A stretch of 32,601 nucleotides of DNA from Symploca sp. SIO2E9 (lineage in GTDB: Bacteria; Cyanobacteriota; Cyanobacteriia; Cyanobacteriales; Coleofasciculaceae), in contig JAAHGS010000063.1 of NCBI GenBank assembly GCA_010692645.1, positions 1-32,601 on the forward strand. The letters are read 5' to 3'. The notes beneath the pieces were generated by a model. That model was not told the DNA's origin. It worked only from the letters and a program-made list of their open reading frames with translations, and made no database searches. A program made the translations under genes and the position numbers. This document shows, piece by piece, positions 8,966-16,344 of the stretch. Within the stretch, counting starts at the first letter, position 1. Each line of letters opens with the position of its first letter.

Positions 8966-9139
8966 GATGGGGGGATGGCTCGGGGAGAAGAATCTGAATG
9001 GTCGTGTTTCTGGCGTCAAATGGATAATTTATTTCTTGCATTTCCCTTAAGAATAGAGAGTTAACGACAATTTAGAATAAAATTTTTATAAGTTCGTTAT
9101 GGGCTTGTACTTATAGTCCTTAACATAAAAGTAATTAAT

Positions 9140-10591
9140 ATGTCTCCAAACCGCCTCTCTACAGGAATTAGAGGATTAGATCAACTGCTTAATGGTGGCT
9201 TGCTCTCAGGTCAAACCTATTTAGTACGAGGAGGACCAGGCTCTGGCAAGACGACACTTGGGTTCCATTTCCTCTCTGCAGGTCATAGTAATGGTGAGAA
9301 TACACTGTTTATTACCTTGGTAGAAACGGAACAAAAATTACGCCGCAATGCCACAGCCATGGGCTTCAATATTGAGGGAGTTCCGATCCTTGACCTGAGT
9401 CCTACTCCAGAATTATTTACCCAGATCCAGACTTACGATATCTTTTCCCCAGCAGAAGTAGAAAGAGGGCCAATTACTCAGCAGATTATCGAGCAAGTGG
9501 AGTCAATCGAGCCTCAACGGGTATTTGTAGACTCGATTACCCAATTCCGCTATTTGGCAACGGATTCCTTCCAATTTCGCAGGCAAGTCATAGCTTTCTT
9601 AGAGTTTCTAATTGGTCGCAATGCTACCGTATTGCTGTCCTCAGAATTCGGTAGAGAAGCACCAGACGAAGATTTGCAATTCATTATTGATGGGATCATT
9701 AACTTAGAGTTTTCTCCTGAAGAACGTAGCTTGAGCGTCTCCAAGTTTCGTGGCTCTGAATTTACTAAGGGTATGCATACAATGCGGCTGGGGGCAAGGG
9801 GTATGGAAATATTCCCGAAGCTCATTCCCCTTACCTACGGAGAAGAATTATCTATGGATGTGATTTCCTCTGGTATTCCAGAAATTGATGAACTCCTCGA
9901 AGGTGGTTTGGAACGAGCAACTGTCACCTTGATCACCGGACCTAGTGGTGTGGGTAAGACTAGTCTAGGAATGCAGTTTATTAAAGAAGCAGCAGGTAGA
10001 GGCGAACGCTCTGTAGCCTACATTTTTGAAGAGGCAAAGGAAACCCTGCTACGTCGGTGTGAATCGATCAACATTCCTGTTAGGGCAATGATGGAACGGG
10101 GAACCCTTTCCGTTGTTAAGTTGGAGCCTCTCTCGATAGCACCTGACGAGTTTGCCAATCAGGTGCGAAGAGAAGTTGAAGAGCAAGGAAGTAGAATTAT
10201 CATGATTGATAGCATTGCGGGCTATCAACTCTCTTTCCAGAAACAGGAACTAACCAGGAATTTACACAGTTTGTGCAAGTACCTCCAGAGCCAGGGCGTT
10301 ACCGTAATTTTAATCAACGAAGTGGAAGCTATTACTGGTGACTTTCGAGCCACAGAACTCGGTATTTCTTACATAGCTGATAACATCGTCTTTCTGCGCT
10401 ATCTAGAATTCCAAGGAGGGATACGCAAGGCGATTGGGGTACTCAAAAAACGGCTGAGCAATTTTGAGAAAACGATGCGGGAGATTGAAATTACTCGTTA
10501 CGGTATTAAAGTCGGTAATCCCCTCACTCAACTGCGCGGTATTCTCACTGGTACTCCTGAACTAATCGATAAATCTTTCAATGACCATTGA
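9140..10591 (+). CDS. KaiC-like double RecA ATPase
   Basis: A 483-residue tandem P-loop ATPase of the KaiC family. Walker A motifs are GGPGSGKTT (31-39) in the first domain and GPSGVGKTS (267-275) in the second. The second domain keeps the paired Glu of KaiC (YIFEEAKET), while in the first the pair reads Val-Glu (TLVETEQK). Aligning to the KaiC autophosphorylation region, the Ser-Thr dyad appears as Ser-Tyr (LGISYIADN), so clock-type phosphorylation is doubtful. The protein is shorter than the true KaiC (519), and no kaiA or kaiB is nearby. It heads a plus-strand set with a receiver, a kinase and a regulator, so it probably works as an ATP-driven module in signal transduction. The family is sure; the role is inferred. 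Confidence 0.9.
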   Translation: MSPNRLSTGIRGLDQLLNGGLLSGQTYLVRGGPGSGKTTLGFHFLSAGHSNGENTLFITLVETEQKLRRNATAMGFNIEGVPILDLSPTPELFTQIQTYDIFSPAEVERGPITQQIIEQVESIEPQRVFVDSITQFRYLATDSFQFRRQVIAFLEFLIGRNATVLLSSEFGREAPDEDLQFIIDGIINLEFSPEERSLSVSKFRGSEFTKGMHTMRLGARGMEIFPKLIPLTYGEELSMDVISSGIPEIDELLEGGLERATVTLITGPSGVGKTSLGMQFIKEAAGRGERSVAYIFEEAKETLLRRCESINIPVRAMMERGTLSVVKLEPLSIAPDEFANQVRREVEEQGSRIIMIDSIAGYQLSFQKQELTRNLHSLCKYLQSQGVTVILINEVEAITGDFRATELGISYIADNIVFLRYLEFQGGIRKAIGVLKKRLSNFEKTMREIEITRYGIKVGNPLTQLRGILTGTPELIDKSFNDH

Positions 10592-10640
10592 GCAAGAGTC
10601 AACTGAGGCTGTCGGTGGCTTGTAACAAACCAGAGAATAA

Positions 10641-11012
10641 ATGAGTGACCAACCGACAATATTAATTATTGCCTACAACCAACGTAATCTAGAACTGCTG
10701 GGGCAATTCCTTGGTAAAGCGGGTTACCAAATTCTCCAAGCCTCTAGCGCAGAAGGTTTCGAGCAAATCTTGACCACTATGCCTAACCTCCAGTTTGCTC
10801 TGATTGATATCAGTGGTTTCGACCAGCGTATTTGGGATAGTTGTAAACGATTACAGACTACTGGAATTCCTTTTCTAGTGATTTCGCCTCACTCAAACGC
10901 AGTTATTGAGCGACAAAGTCTGGTTTCCGGTGCTCGGAGTGTATTGGTTAAGCCCCTTGCCATCGCTGAGTTGCTAGGACTGATTCGCTCTGTTTTAGGT
11001 CAACAACCATGA
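10641..11012 (+). CDS. Degenerate receiver-domain protein
   Basis: A 123-residue single receiver domain. Asp56 (ALIDISGF), Ser82 (LVIS) and Lys104 (LVKPLA) sit where the phospho-acceptor, switch and Lys belong, but the N-terminal acidic pair that binds Mg is replaced by Ala-Tyr (LIIAYNQRN). It may therefore be poorly phosphorylated or act as a pseudoreceiver. Its stop overlaps the start of the next kinase gene by ATGA, so the two are translationally coupled. It begins 49 bases after the KaiC-like gene. It could be a docking partner joining ATPase and kinase. Confidence 0.85.
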   Translation: MSDQPTILIIAYNQRNLELLGQFLGKAGYQILQASSAEGFEQILTTMPNLQFALIDISGFDQRIWDSCKRLQTTGIPFLVISPHSNAVIERQSLVSGARSVLVKPLAIAELLGLIRSVLGQQP

Positions 11013-12049
11013 AACAAATCTTGCTGCTACTAGAAAACAAAATTAACTCCCGCCTGTTGTTAGAACTATTGCAACAGAACTATCAAGCTTACCAGTATCA
11101 GGACGAGTCCTCCCTCAATCTTCCCTTCGATCTCTGTATTGTTGATGGTTTGGCACTCAAGAGATGGCAAAGACAAGTGCAAGTGAGAAGGAAATCCGAA
11201 GAACCGATTTTACTTCCTTTCCTGTTGCTCACTTCTCGACCAGATGTGGGTATGGTCACTGATGACCTACGGCATACTGTCGATGAAGTGATTATCACTC
11301 CCATTGAGAAAATGGAACTGCTTTTGAGAGTAGAGGTTCTATTGCGAACACGCCATTTCTCAGCGGAGTTAGCCAACTCCAATCGAGAACTCGAAGAATT
11401 TGCCCACATCGCTTCCCATGACCTACAAGAACCGCTACGTCAAATCAAGAGTTACACAGACTTGTTAGTCAAGCGCTACCGGAATCGCTTGGATCAGCGA
11501 GCTGATCAATACATCAATTATATTACTGATAGTGTAGTCAGGATGCAGAAGTTGATTATAGACTTACTCACCTACTCACAGACAAGTAGAGGAGAGCTGA
11601 TTCTGGAAACTACGGATTTAGGAGCTATTCTCAATCAAGTTCTAGTGGATTTAAGTAGTCTTATTGAGGAAAGCCAAGCGGTGATTAGAGCTGAATTTTT
11701 ACCCACTCTCAAGGCTAATCCCTCACAAATGGGACAATTGCTGCAAAATTTGATTACTAACGCCATTAAATTCCGTAACCGCCAGTCGCCATTAATTCAA
11801 ATCAAGGTAATAAGAAATGACCAATTCTGGACAATTTCTGTTCAAGATAACGGTATTGGAATTGAACCGCAATATGCAGAACGGATTTTTTTGATTTTTC
11901 AGCGCCTGCACACCAGAGAAGAGTATCCAGGCACAGGCATTGGACTAGCTATCTGCAAAAAGATTGTGCAGCACCACGGCGGACGAATTTGGCTCGAGTC
12001 TGAGCCAGGACAAGGTAGCATTTTCTTCTTTACTATGCCTGCTACTTAA
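11009..12049 (+). CDS. Pseudoreceiver histidine kinase
   Basis: A 346-residue soluble kinase. Residues 1-115 form a receiver-like fold in which the central Asp remains (CIVDGLAL) but the acidic pair is reduced to Glu-Asn and the conserved Lys is replaced (VIITPIEK). After a short linker come HisKA with His137 (ASHDLQEPL) and HATPase (NAIKFRNR, DNGIGIEP, GTGIGLAIC). A pseudoreceiver fused to a kinase next to a KaiC homologue recalls how SasA and CikA use non-catalytic domains to sense the clock proteins, although the domains here are different. It overlaps the previous gene by four bases; the likely target is the regulator 70 bases downstream. Confidence 0.9.
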   Translation: MKQILLLLENKINSRLLLELLQQNYQAYQYQDESSLNLPFDLCIVDGLALKRWQRQVQVRRKSEEPILLPFLLLTSRPDVGMVTDDLRHTVDEVIITPIEKMELLLRVEVLLRTRHFSAELANSNRELEEFAHIASHDLQEPLRQIKSYTDLLVKRYRNRLDQRADQYINYITDSVVRMQKLIIDLLTYSQTSRGELILETTDLGAILNQVLVDLSSLIEESQAVIRAEFLPTLKANPSQMGQLLQNLITNAIKFRNRQSPLIQIKVIRNDQFWTISVQDNGIGIEPQYAERIFLIFQRLHTREEYPGTGIGLAICKKIVQHHGGRIWLESEPGQGSIFFFTMPAT

Positions 12050-12119
12050 TCCTAGCCCCTAATTTTGGAAACAGGACATCAAGATTCTTCTCCCTCTCTC
12101 CCCCTCTCCCCCTTTACCC

Positions 12120-12563
12120 ATGATTGTTAGCCCAGCCGAAATTCTATTAGTTGAAGACAACCCCGCAGATATTCTCCTTACTGAGGAAGTCTTAGAAGAT
12201 TCCAAATTACGCCTCAAACTCAATGTAGTCAGAGACGGGGTTGAAGCAATCACCTACCTCCGCCGAGAAGGTGAATATGCCAATGCCACCAAACCTGACC
12301 TGATTTTACTGGACCTCAACCTGCCACGCAAGGATGGTCGCGAGGTGTTAAAGGAAATCAAAGGCGATGATAATCTCAAGAGTATACCTGTTGTCGTCTT
12401 AACGACCTCAGATACAGATGAAGATATCTTAAAATCATATAATTTAGGAGCTAATTGCTACATTAGTAAACCCCTAAGTCTAGAAGAATTTACACGGATT
12501 ATGAAGTCGATTGAAGACTTCTGGTTTTCGATTGTTAAACTGCCACAAAGGAATCGTCGATGA
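12120..12563 (+). CDS. Rcp1-like single-domain response regulator
   Basis: A 147-residue stand-alone receiver with a complete active site: Glu12-Asp13 (LLVEDNPAD), phospho-acceptor Asp65 (ILLDLNLPR), Thr95-Thr96 and Lys117 (ISKPLS). It resembles the regulator on the minus arm of this cluster, and the two arms may derive from one ancestral kinase-regulator pair. It has no output domain. The gap ahead of it holds a pyrimidine-rich run (CTCCCCCTCTCC type) and no obvious ribosome site. It closes the plus-strand KaiC-like operon, and its likely donor is the kinase 70 bases upstream. Confidence 0.92.
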   Translation: MIVSPAEILLVEDNPADILLTEEVLEDSKLRLKLNVVRDGVEAITYLRREGEYANATKPDLILLDLNLPRKDGREVLKEIKGDDNLKSIPVVVLTTSDTDEDILKSYNLGANCYISKPLSLEEFTRIMKSIEDFWFSIVKLPQRNRR

Positions 12564-12572
12564 AGTAGCCAT

Positions 12573-12607
12573 TAGAATCCCCGTTTTTCACAGCGGGGAG
12601 ATGTCAA
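12573..12607 (+). mobile_element. Minimal IS200/IS605-type right-end remnant
   Basis: The segment TAGAATCCCCG, a loop, CGGGGAGATGTCAA copies the layout of the ends of copies A (167-203) and B: an AATCCC start, a 6-bp GC stem (12578-12583 with 12594-12599), then ATGTCAA. Nothing else of the element survives. It begins 10 bases after the response regulator stop and could now serve as a terminator hairpin for it, though no T-run follows. Confidence 0.45.
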
Positions 12608-12623
12608 GCACGAGCAGGAACTC

Positions 12624-13322
12624 TCAAGCCAAATCAAATAGCAGAATTTCTGCATCTTCAGTCGCTGTAATTGCGAGATTAGTTTCCTCGCTGATAGCTG
12701 CTCCATCACTGGTGTTAAGGGTTAAACCGTTGAAAGTAATTGCACCCCGTGCCACCTGTAGCCAAGCATAGCGCTGAGGTTCTAAAGTATGCCAAAGGCG
12801 ATCGCCTTTGTTGATAACCGCAACATACAAGTTTACATCCTGGCGAACTGTAAGAGCCCCATCCCTGCCATCTTTAGCTGCAACTAACTGCAATCTACCC
12901 GGTTCCTTTGCCAGCCCAAAGTTTTGCTGTTGGTAGCTTGGTGCTTGCCCTTTAGTGTCTGGTAGCAACCAAATTTGTAAGAAGTGAACTGGTTGGGTAT
13001 GGGAGTGATTGAACTCGCTGTGCAGGATGCCCCTACCAGCACTCATGCGCTGTACATCCCCTGGTTGAATCACTGAACCATTACCAATACTATCTTTATG
13101 TTCTAGCGCACCTTCCAAGACATAGGTGATAATTTCCATATCGCGATGTCCATGTACCCCAAAGCCAGCCTCAGAGATAACGCGGTCTTCATTAATCACT
13201 CGCAGGGCACGAAACCCCATATGCTTTGGATCATAGTAGTTAGCAAAGGAAAAGGTGTGGTGAGTGTTAAGCCAACCATAATTAGCGTGCCCCCTATCTT
13301 GGGCTTTGCGAGTAGTAATCAT
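12624..13322 (-). CDS. Pirin family protein (YhhW-like quercetinase type)
   Basis: A bicupin of 232 residues, the normal size. The four metal ligands of the YhhW type are at the same numbers: His57 and His59 (GVHGHRDME), His101 and Glu103 (GILHSEFN). The start reads MITTRKAQDRGH, typical of the family. Such proteins bind Fe or another divalent metal and can open flavonols such as quercetin with oxygen; the natural substrate is unknown. It is divergent from an HxlR regulator 300 bases away, a pairing that suggests control by redox or electrophile stress. A MITE-like repeat lies 30 bases upstream of its start. Confidence 0.93.
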   Translation of the reverse strand: MITTRKAQDRGHANYGWLNTHHTFSFANYYDPKHMGFRALRVINEDRVISEAGFGVHGHRDMEIITYVLEGALEHKDSIGNGSVIQPGDVQRMSAGRGILHSEFNHSHTQPVHFLQIWLLPDTKGQAPSYQQQNFGLAKEPGRLQLVAAKDGRDGALTVRQDVNLYVAVINKGDRLWHTLEPQRYAWLQVARGAITFNGLTLNTSDGAAISEETNLAITATEDAEILLFDLA

Positions 13323-13352
13323 TTTTTCCTCCTATTGAACTCTATTCCTCTG

Positions 13353-13465
13353 GGGTGAGCGAAAAAAGGCGTGGGGAAATTAAGTAAGCAGACGCTCCAG
13401 ACGCGGAGACGCTCCAGACACGGAGACACGGAGCATTCAAGTCCCACGCAAAATTTCGTTAACCC
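13353..13465. repeat. MITE-like palindromic repeat, copy 2
   Basis: A 113-base relative of 8879-8965 in inverse orientation. Terminal inverted repeats match at 17 of 23 positions (GGGTGAGCG...GCGTGGG against the complement of the right end, CCCACGC...CGTTAACCC). The centre is longer than in copy 1 because the units GACGCTCCA and GACACGGA are repeated. It occupies the pirin promoter region. The rest of the 300-base pirin-hxlR space holds the palindrome described next and no further gene. Confidence 0.55.
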
Positions 13466-13564
13466 ATTCCTCCGGTAATTGATTCAGATGCCCCACGTCT
13501 GTACCCGAAGGGTCAGTGTGTGGAGTAGTCACAGCTGTTGTTGGTATATTTCTAATTTATAATC

Positions 13565-13610
13565 GGTACAGATATTATGTAAAGTATGCACTTTAAAGTA
13601 AGATAGTACC
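13565..13610. promoter_or_regulatory. Candidate HxlR operator
   Basis: A perfect 10-bp palindrome ACTTTAAAGT (13590-13599) is framed by GGTAC (13565-13569) and GTACC (13606-13610), 13 bases before the hxlR ATG. HxlR dimers bind short palindromes between divergent genes, so this is a likely site for autoregulation and control of the pirin gene. It is an inference from symmetry and position. Confidence 0.45.
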
Positions 13611-13622
13611 CAAAAAGATACT

Positions 13623-14015
13623 ATGAGAAGCAAAGCAGCAGACACCAACAAAGTCAGTTGTCCAGTGGAAACGACCTTGAAGGTGATTGGTGGGCGCTGG
13701 AAAGTCTTGATTCTTCGAGAGTTGTTTCAGGGCGTGAGGCGCTTTGGGCAACTTCACCGGGCTTTGCACGGAATTACCCAAAAGATGCTCACCCAACAAC
13801 TGCGAGAAATGGAGGCAGATGGCATTGTGCATCGAGAGGTGTACTTGCAGGTTCCTCCCAAAGTAGAATATTCCCTAACACCGTTGGGAAAGAGTCTCAA
13901 GCCTATTATCGACTCAATGCATGAATGGGGTCTCAGACACTCTGATAGACAACAGCAAAGACAGGAGAAAAGATCGAGTATGTTTCTGGAAGAATCTCCA
14001 GAATTCAGCAAGTAG
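13623..14015 (+). CDS. HxlR family transcriptional regulator
   Basis: A winged-helix DNA-binding regulator of 130 residues. The HxlR core is clear: CPVETTLKVIGGRWKVLI near residues 13-30, the LRELFQGVRRFGQLHRAL helix-turn-helix, and ITQKMLTQQLREMEADG in the recognition region. One Cys (Cys13), at the site used by redox-sensing HxlR members such as YodB and QorR, is present; there is no other Cys, so sensing would need adduct formation or an intersubunit disulphide. It probably represses the divergent pirin gene and itself. Confidence 0.92.
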   Translation: MRSKAADTNKVSCPVETTLKVIGGRWKVLILRELFQGVRRFGQLHRALHGITQKMLTQQLREMEADGIVHREVYLQVPPKVEYSLTPLGKSLKPIIDSMHEWGLRHSDRQQQRQEKRSSMFLEESPEFSK

Positions 14016-14089
14016 GTGGAAATAAGCTAGAGTGTGTAACTAAATGTAAATAATTTTGAGAAACTTGCGTTTATTTGGTAAATATATTT

Positions 14090-14123
14090 GGAGGCGCGGC
14101 TTCCTTCCCTCTGTGGAGGAAGG
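14090..14123. repeat. Short dispersed hairpin repeat
   Basis: GGAGGCGCGGC (shared with 3987-3997) runs into a hairpin CCTTCC / GGAAGG (14103-14123) that ends 21 bases before the coiled-coil gene. It belongs to the same class of cyanobacterial short repeats and may influence the leader of that gene. Confidence 0.4.
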
Positions 14124-14144
14124 GTTATCAGCTGTGAATGTTAG

Positions 14145-14834
14145 ATGAATACACCTAGTTCCCGACGCTCAACTCCCACAAAAGCTCAGTTAGAGGCAAC
14201 GGTCAAAGAGTTGAGAGCCGCCTTAGAGGAAGTGCAAATTCAGGACGAATCTTTCGCCGATTTGAAAGACGCTTTGGAAGAAGCGGGTCAAAAAGAAAGC
14301 CACTTACAGCAGCAAATTACTGATTTGCAATCACAGCTACAACAGCAGCAACAACAAATGGGTCAACTGCAAACAGAGTTAGAAAAAATAGAACAGCTGA
14401 AGATAGAGCTAGAGCAAGCCAAAACTGAGCTGGAGCAATCTCAAACCGAGCGAGAGCAAGCTAAAACTGAGCTAGAGCAATCTCAAACTAAGCTAGAGCA
14501 AGCTAAAACCGAGCTGGAGCAAGCTAAAACCGAGCTGGAGCAAGCTAAAACCGAGCGAGAGCAATCTCAAACTGAGCTGGAGCAAGCTAAAACCGAGCGA
14601 GAGCAAGCTAAACAAGATGCCCTGCAACTTGCTAAGGCAAACGAGAAACTAGCTGAGGAAATTAAAACTCTCAAGGCTGGAAGTAAAGCTAAGCCAGGAA
14701 GTACAGCTCTCAAACCCCAGGGATCTGCTCTCAAGCCCCAGAGACCTAATGTACCGCCTAAACAACCACAAAGACCGATTCAAAAGGAAGCTGACAAACC
14801 TGCCGACTTTGCTAGAAAAACTTGGTTGCTTTAG
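14145..14834 (+). CDS. Heptad-repeat coiled-coil protein, unknown function
   Basis: I do not recognise a family. The 229-residue product has no signal peptide or membrane segment. Residues 12-85 are a Gln/Glu-rich helix with a run of seven consecutive Gln in its second half; residues 88-157 are ten back-to-back seven-residue units of the form ELEQAKT or EREQSQT, an almost ideal charged coiled coil; a further helix runs to about 180; the tail is Pro/Lys-rich with two repeated SALKPQ-like steps and ends FARKTWLL. A long rod with a basic disordered tail suggests a scaffolding or filament-like role, which is inference. The repeat unit number may vary between strains. Confidence 0.75.
   Translation: MNTPSSRRSTPTKAQLEATVKELRAALEEVQIQDESFADLKDALEEAGQKESHLQQQITDLQSQLQQQQQQMGQLQTELEKIEQLKIELEQAKTELEQSQTEREQAKTELEQSQTKLEQAKTELEQAKTELEQAKTEREQSQTELEQAKTEREQAKQDALQLAKANEKLAEEIKTLKAGSKAKPGSTALKPQGSALKPQRPNVPPKQPQRPIQKEADKPADFARKTWLL
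14406..14615 (+). repeat. Ten tandem 21-bp coding repeats
   Basis: Ten 21-base units of the type GAGCTGGAGCAAGCTAAAAC, in phase with the reading frame, make up the coiled-coil section. Neighbouring units differ by only a few bases, several identically, showing recent copying by slippage or unequal exchange. Two unit kinds (AAGCTAAA and AATCTCAA) alternate in part, as if a 42-base pair was also duplicated. Confidence 0.9.
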
Positions 14835-14956
14835 CTTCCTTTTGTGGCATCGCTCAAACAAGCCCTCGGACATCTGAGAGTTTCCTTTTCCGAGGTAGTT
14901 GAGTAGGGCAAGTCAACAATTAGCAGTACCTTCTATGCGGCCTGGTTGTCTTGTCT

Positions 14957-16081
14957 TCACGCCAGCTTAGTTTGGGCTCTTGTCTCCAGTAAGCGGATAA
15001 TAGAAGCTTTTTCCAAAAGTCCTACCAACACACCATTGTCGCGAACTACAGGCAGCTGGGTTAACTTTCCCGTTTCCAATAGGGTTACTACTTCCAAGAG
15101 TGATTGATCTGATTGAACTGTTGTCGAAAGATCAACAGCTTGCATCAGTTTTCTAACTGGAGTATTGGGCCAATCTGATGTGGGGATCATTTTCATCTCA
15201 TCGACGGCAATCTCGCCCAACAATTGACCTTCTTCATCAGTAACGGAAAACTTGTGCCACTGATTTTTGCCGATAATATATTCATTGGCAAACTCTCTGA
15301 GAGATAAGTCAGCAGCAACGATTGGACTGTTGGGGATCACTGCATCTTCTGCTGTCAAACCCTTAAGTTTGTCTTGAATTGTGGCAGACTGGGCAGACAT
15401 ACCAGCATTTTGCAGCAAGAACCAACCCATTAACGCCAACCAAATATTATCGAAGCGACCTAACATCAGTATCGGTATTAGTCCAAAACTAATGCCTAAC
15501 CAGCCCACTAACTGACCAACACGGCTAGCAAAAACCACCCCTTTATAGGGATTATCAGTAATTTTCCAAACTAAGGACTTGAGGATGTTACCTCCATCAA
15601 GAGGTAAGCCAGGAATTAGGTTAAATAATGCCAGGACTAAGTTGATGGTAGCAACCATGGCAACTATTACTGATAGCGGTCCTGAGATGCCAATACCGAT
15701 GCTAAGCATTTTCAATAGAGTAAATAGTATCAAGCTGACAGCAGGCCCGGCAATCGCTACCCAGAAAGCTTCAGCTGGAGTTTTTGATTCTTTCTCCAGG
15801 CTAGCTAAGCCCCCAAACAAAAACAGCGTGATTGATTTAACCTCTATTCCTTGCCTGATAGCTACTAAACTATGTCCTAGTTCATGAGCCAAGACTGAGG
15901 CAAACAATAGCAAAGCAGCAACTAAGCCCAGCAATAAGGGTAAGGGAGCCATTAATCCTGGAAATTGATTTGCCAAATACCCCCCATACCAAAATGTCAT
16001 TAAGCCTAAGACTAAAAACCAGGACGGATGCACATATAATGGAATCCCAAATAAATTGCCAAGACGAATGCTACCGTTCAT
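14957..16081 (-). CDS. Site-2-protease-type M50 metallopeptidase with CBS domains
   Basis: A membrane peptidase of 374 residues. Six or so hydrophobic segments fill residues 15-230. The zinc site HELGH is at 66-70 and the third-ligand motif LDGGN lies near residue 165, both in membrane helices. The C-terminal third (about 245-370) is a CBS pair facing the cytoplasm, which normally binds adenine nucleotides and gates activity. This domain order is the SpoIVFB/Rip3-like class, which cleaves membrane-bound regulators such as anti-sigma factors. No candidate substrate is adjacent; the gene is divergent from a 2TM protein 263 bases away. Confidence 0.93.
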   Translation of the reverse strand: MNGSIRLGNLFGIPLYVHPSWFLVLGLMTFWYGGYLANQFPGLMAPLPLLLGLVAALLLFASVLAHELGHSLVAIRQGIEVKSITLFLFGGLASLEKESKTPAEAFWVAIAGPAVSLILFTLLKMLSIGIGISGPLSVIVAMVATINLVLALFNLIPGLPLDGGNILKSLVWKITDNPYKGVVFASRVGQLVGWLGISFGLIPILMLGRFDNIWLALMGWFLLQNAGMSAQSATIQDKLKGLTAEDAVIPNSPIVAADLSLREFANEYIIGKNQWHKFSVTDEEGQLLGEIAVDEMKMIPTSDWPNTPVRKLMQAVDLSTTVQSDQSLLEVVTLLETGKLTQLPVVRDNGVLVGLLEKASIIRLLETRAQTKLA

Positions 16082-16344
16082 AGGAAATACCTCAAATCTT
16101 GATCTTCAGACCGTTTGTTAGCCTAGATACTTATGAATCTATCGTAACTAAATGTAAAAGATGGGTTTAGCTCCCCAATTTCGTAAGAGCCGTCCTTTGG
16201 AGTTCGGTTTAGGGAATTAAGATTGTTTGCCGTATCCTGACCAGCATCGTCATAATAATAAAGTAAGCACTGCCCTTCGTGCCTTGAGCGGCATCGTGAT
16301 TCTAGGCACCAAATAATTTACCAAAATTCAGCCATAACTAGATC

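Noticed and set aside
8802-9041. 79-codon open frame on the minus strand between the kinase and kaiC-like genes
   Set aside because: It runs through a MITE-like repeat, has no recognisable domain and no ribosome site, so it is probably a chance frame.
9140-10591. True circadian clock kaiC
   Set aside because: It is shorter than KaiC, has changed key residues and no kaiA or kaiB neighbours; it is better called KaiC-like.
12511-12771. 86-codon open frame across the response regulator end
   Set aside because: It overlaps two real genes in other frames, and its protein is low in structure.
13353-13465. tRNA-like outline, with GCGTGGG and CCCACGC at the ends and ATTCAAGTCCC resembling a T loop
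   Set aside because: No proper T stem, anticodon arm or D arm can be formed; the terminal pairing is explained by the inverted repeat of the MITE-like element.
14406-14615. CRISPR array
   Set aside because: The units are contiguous 21-base coding repeats without spacers.
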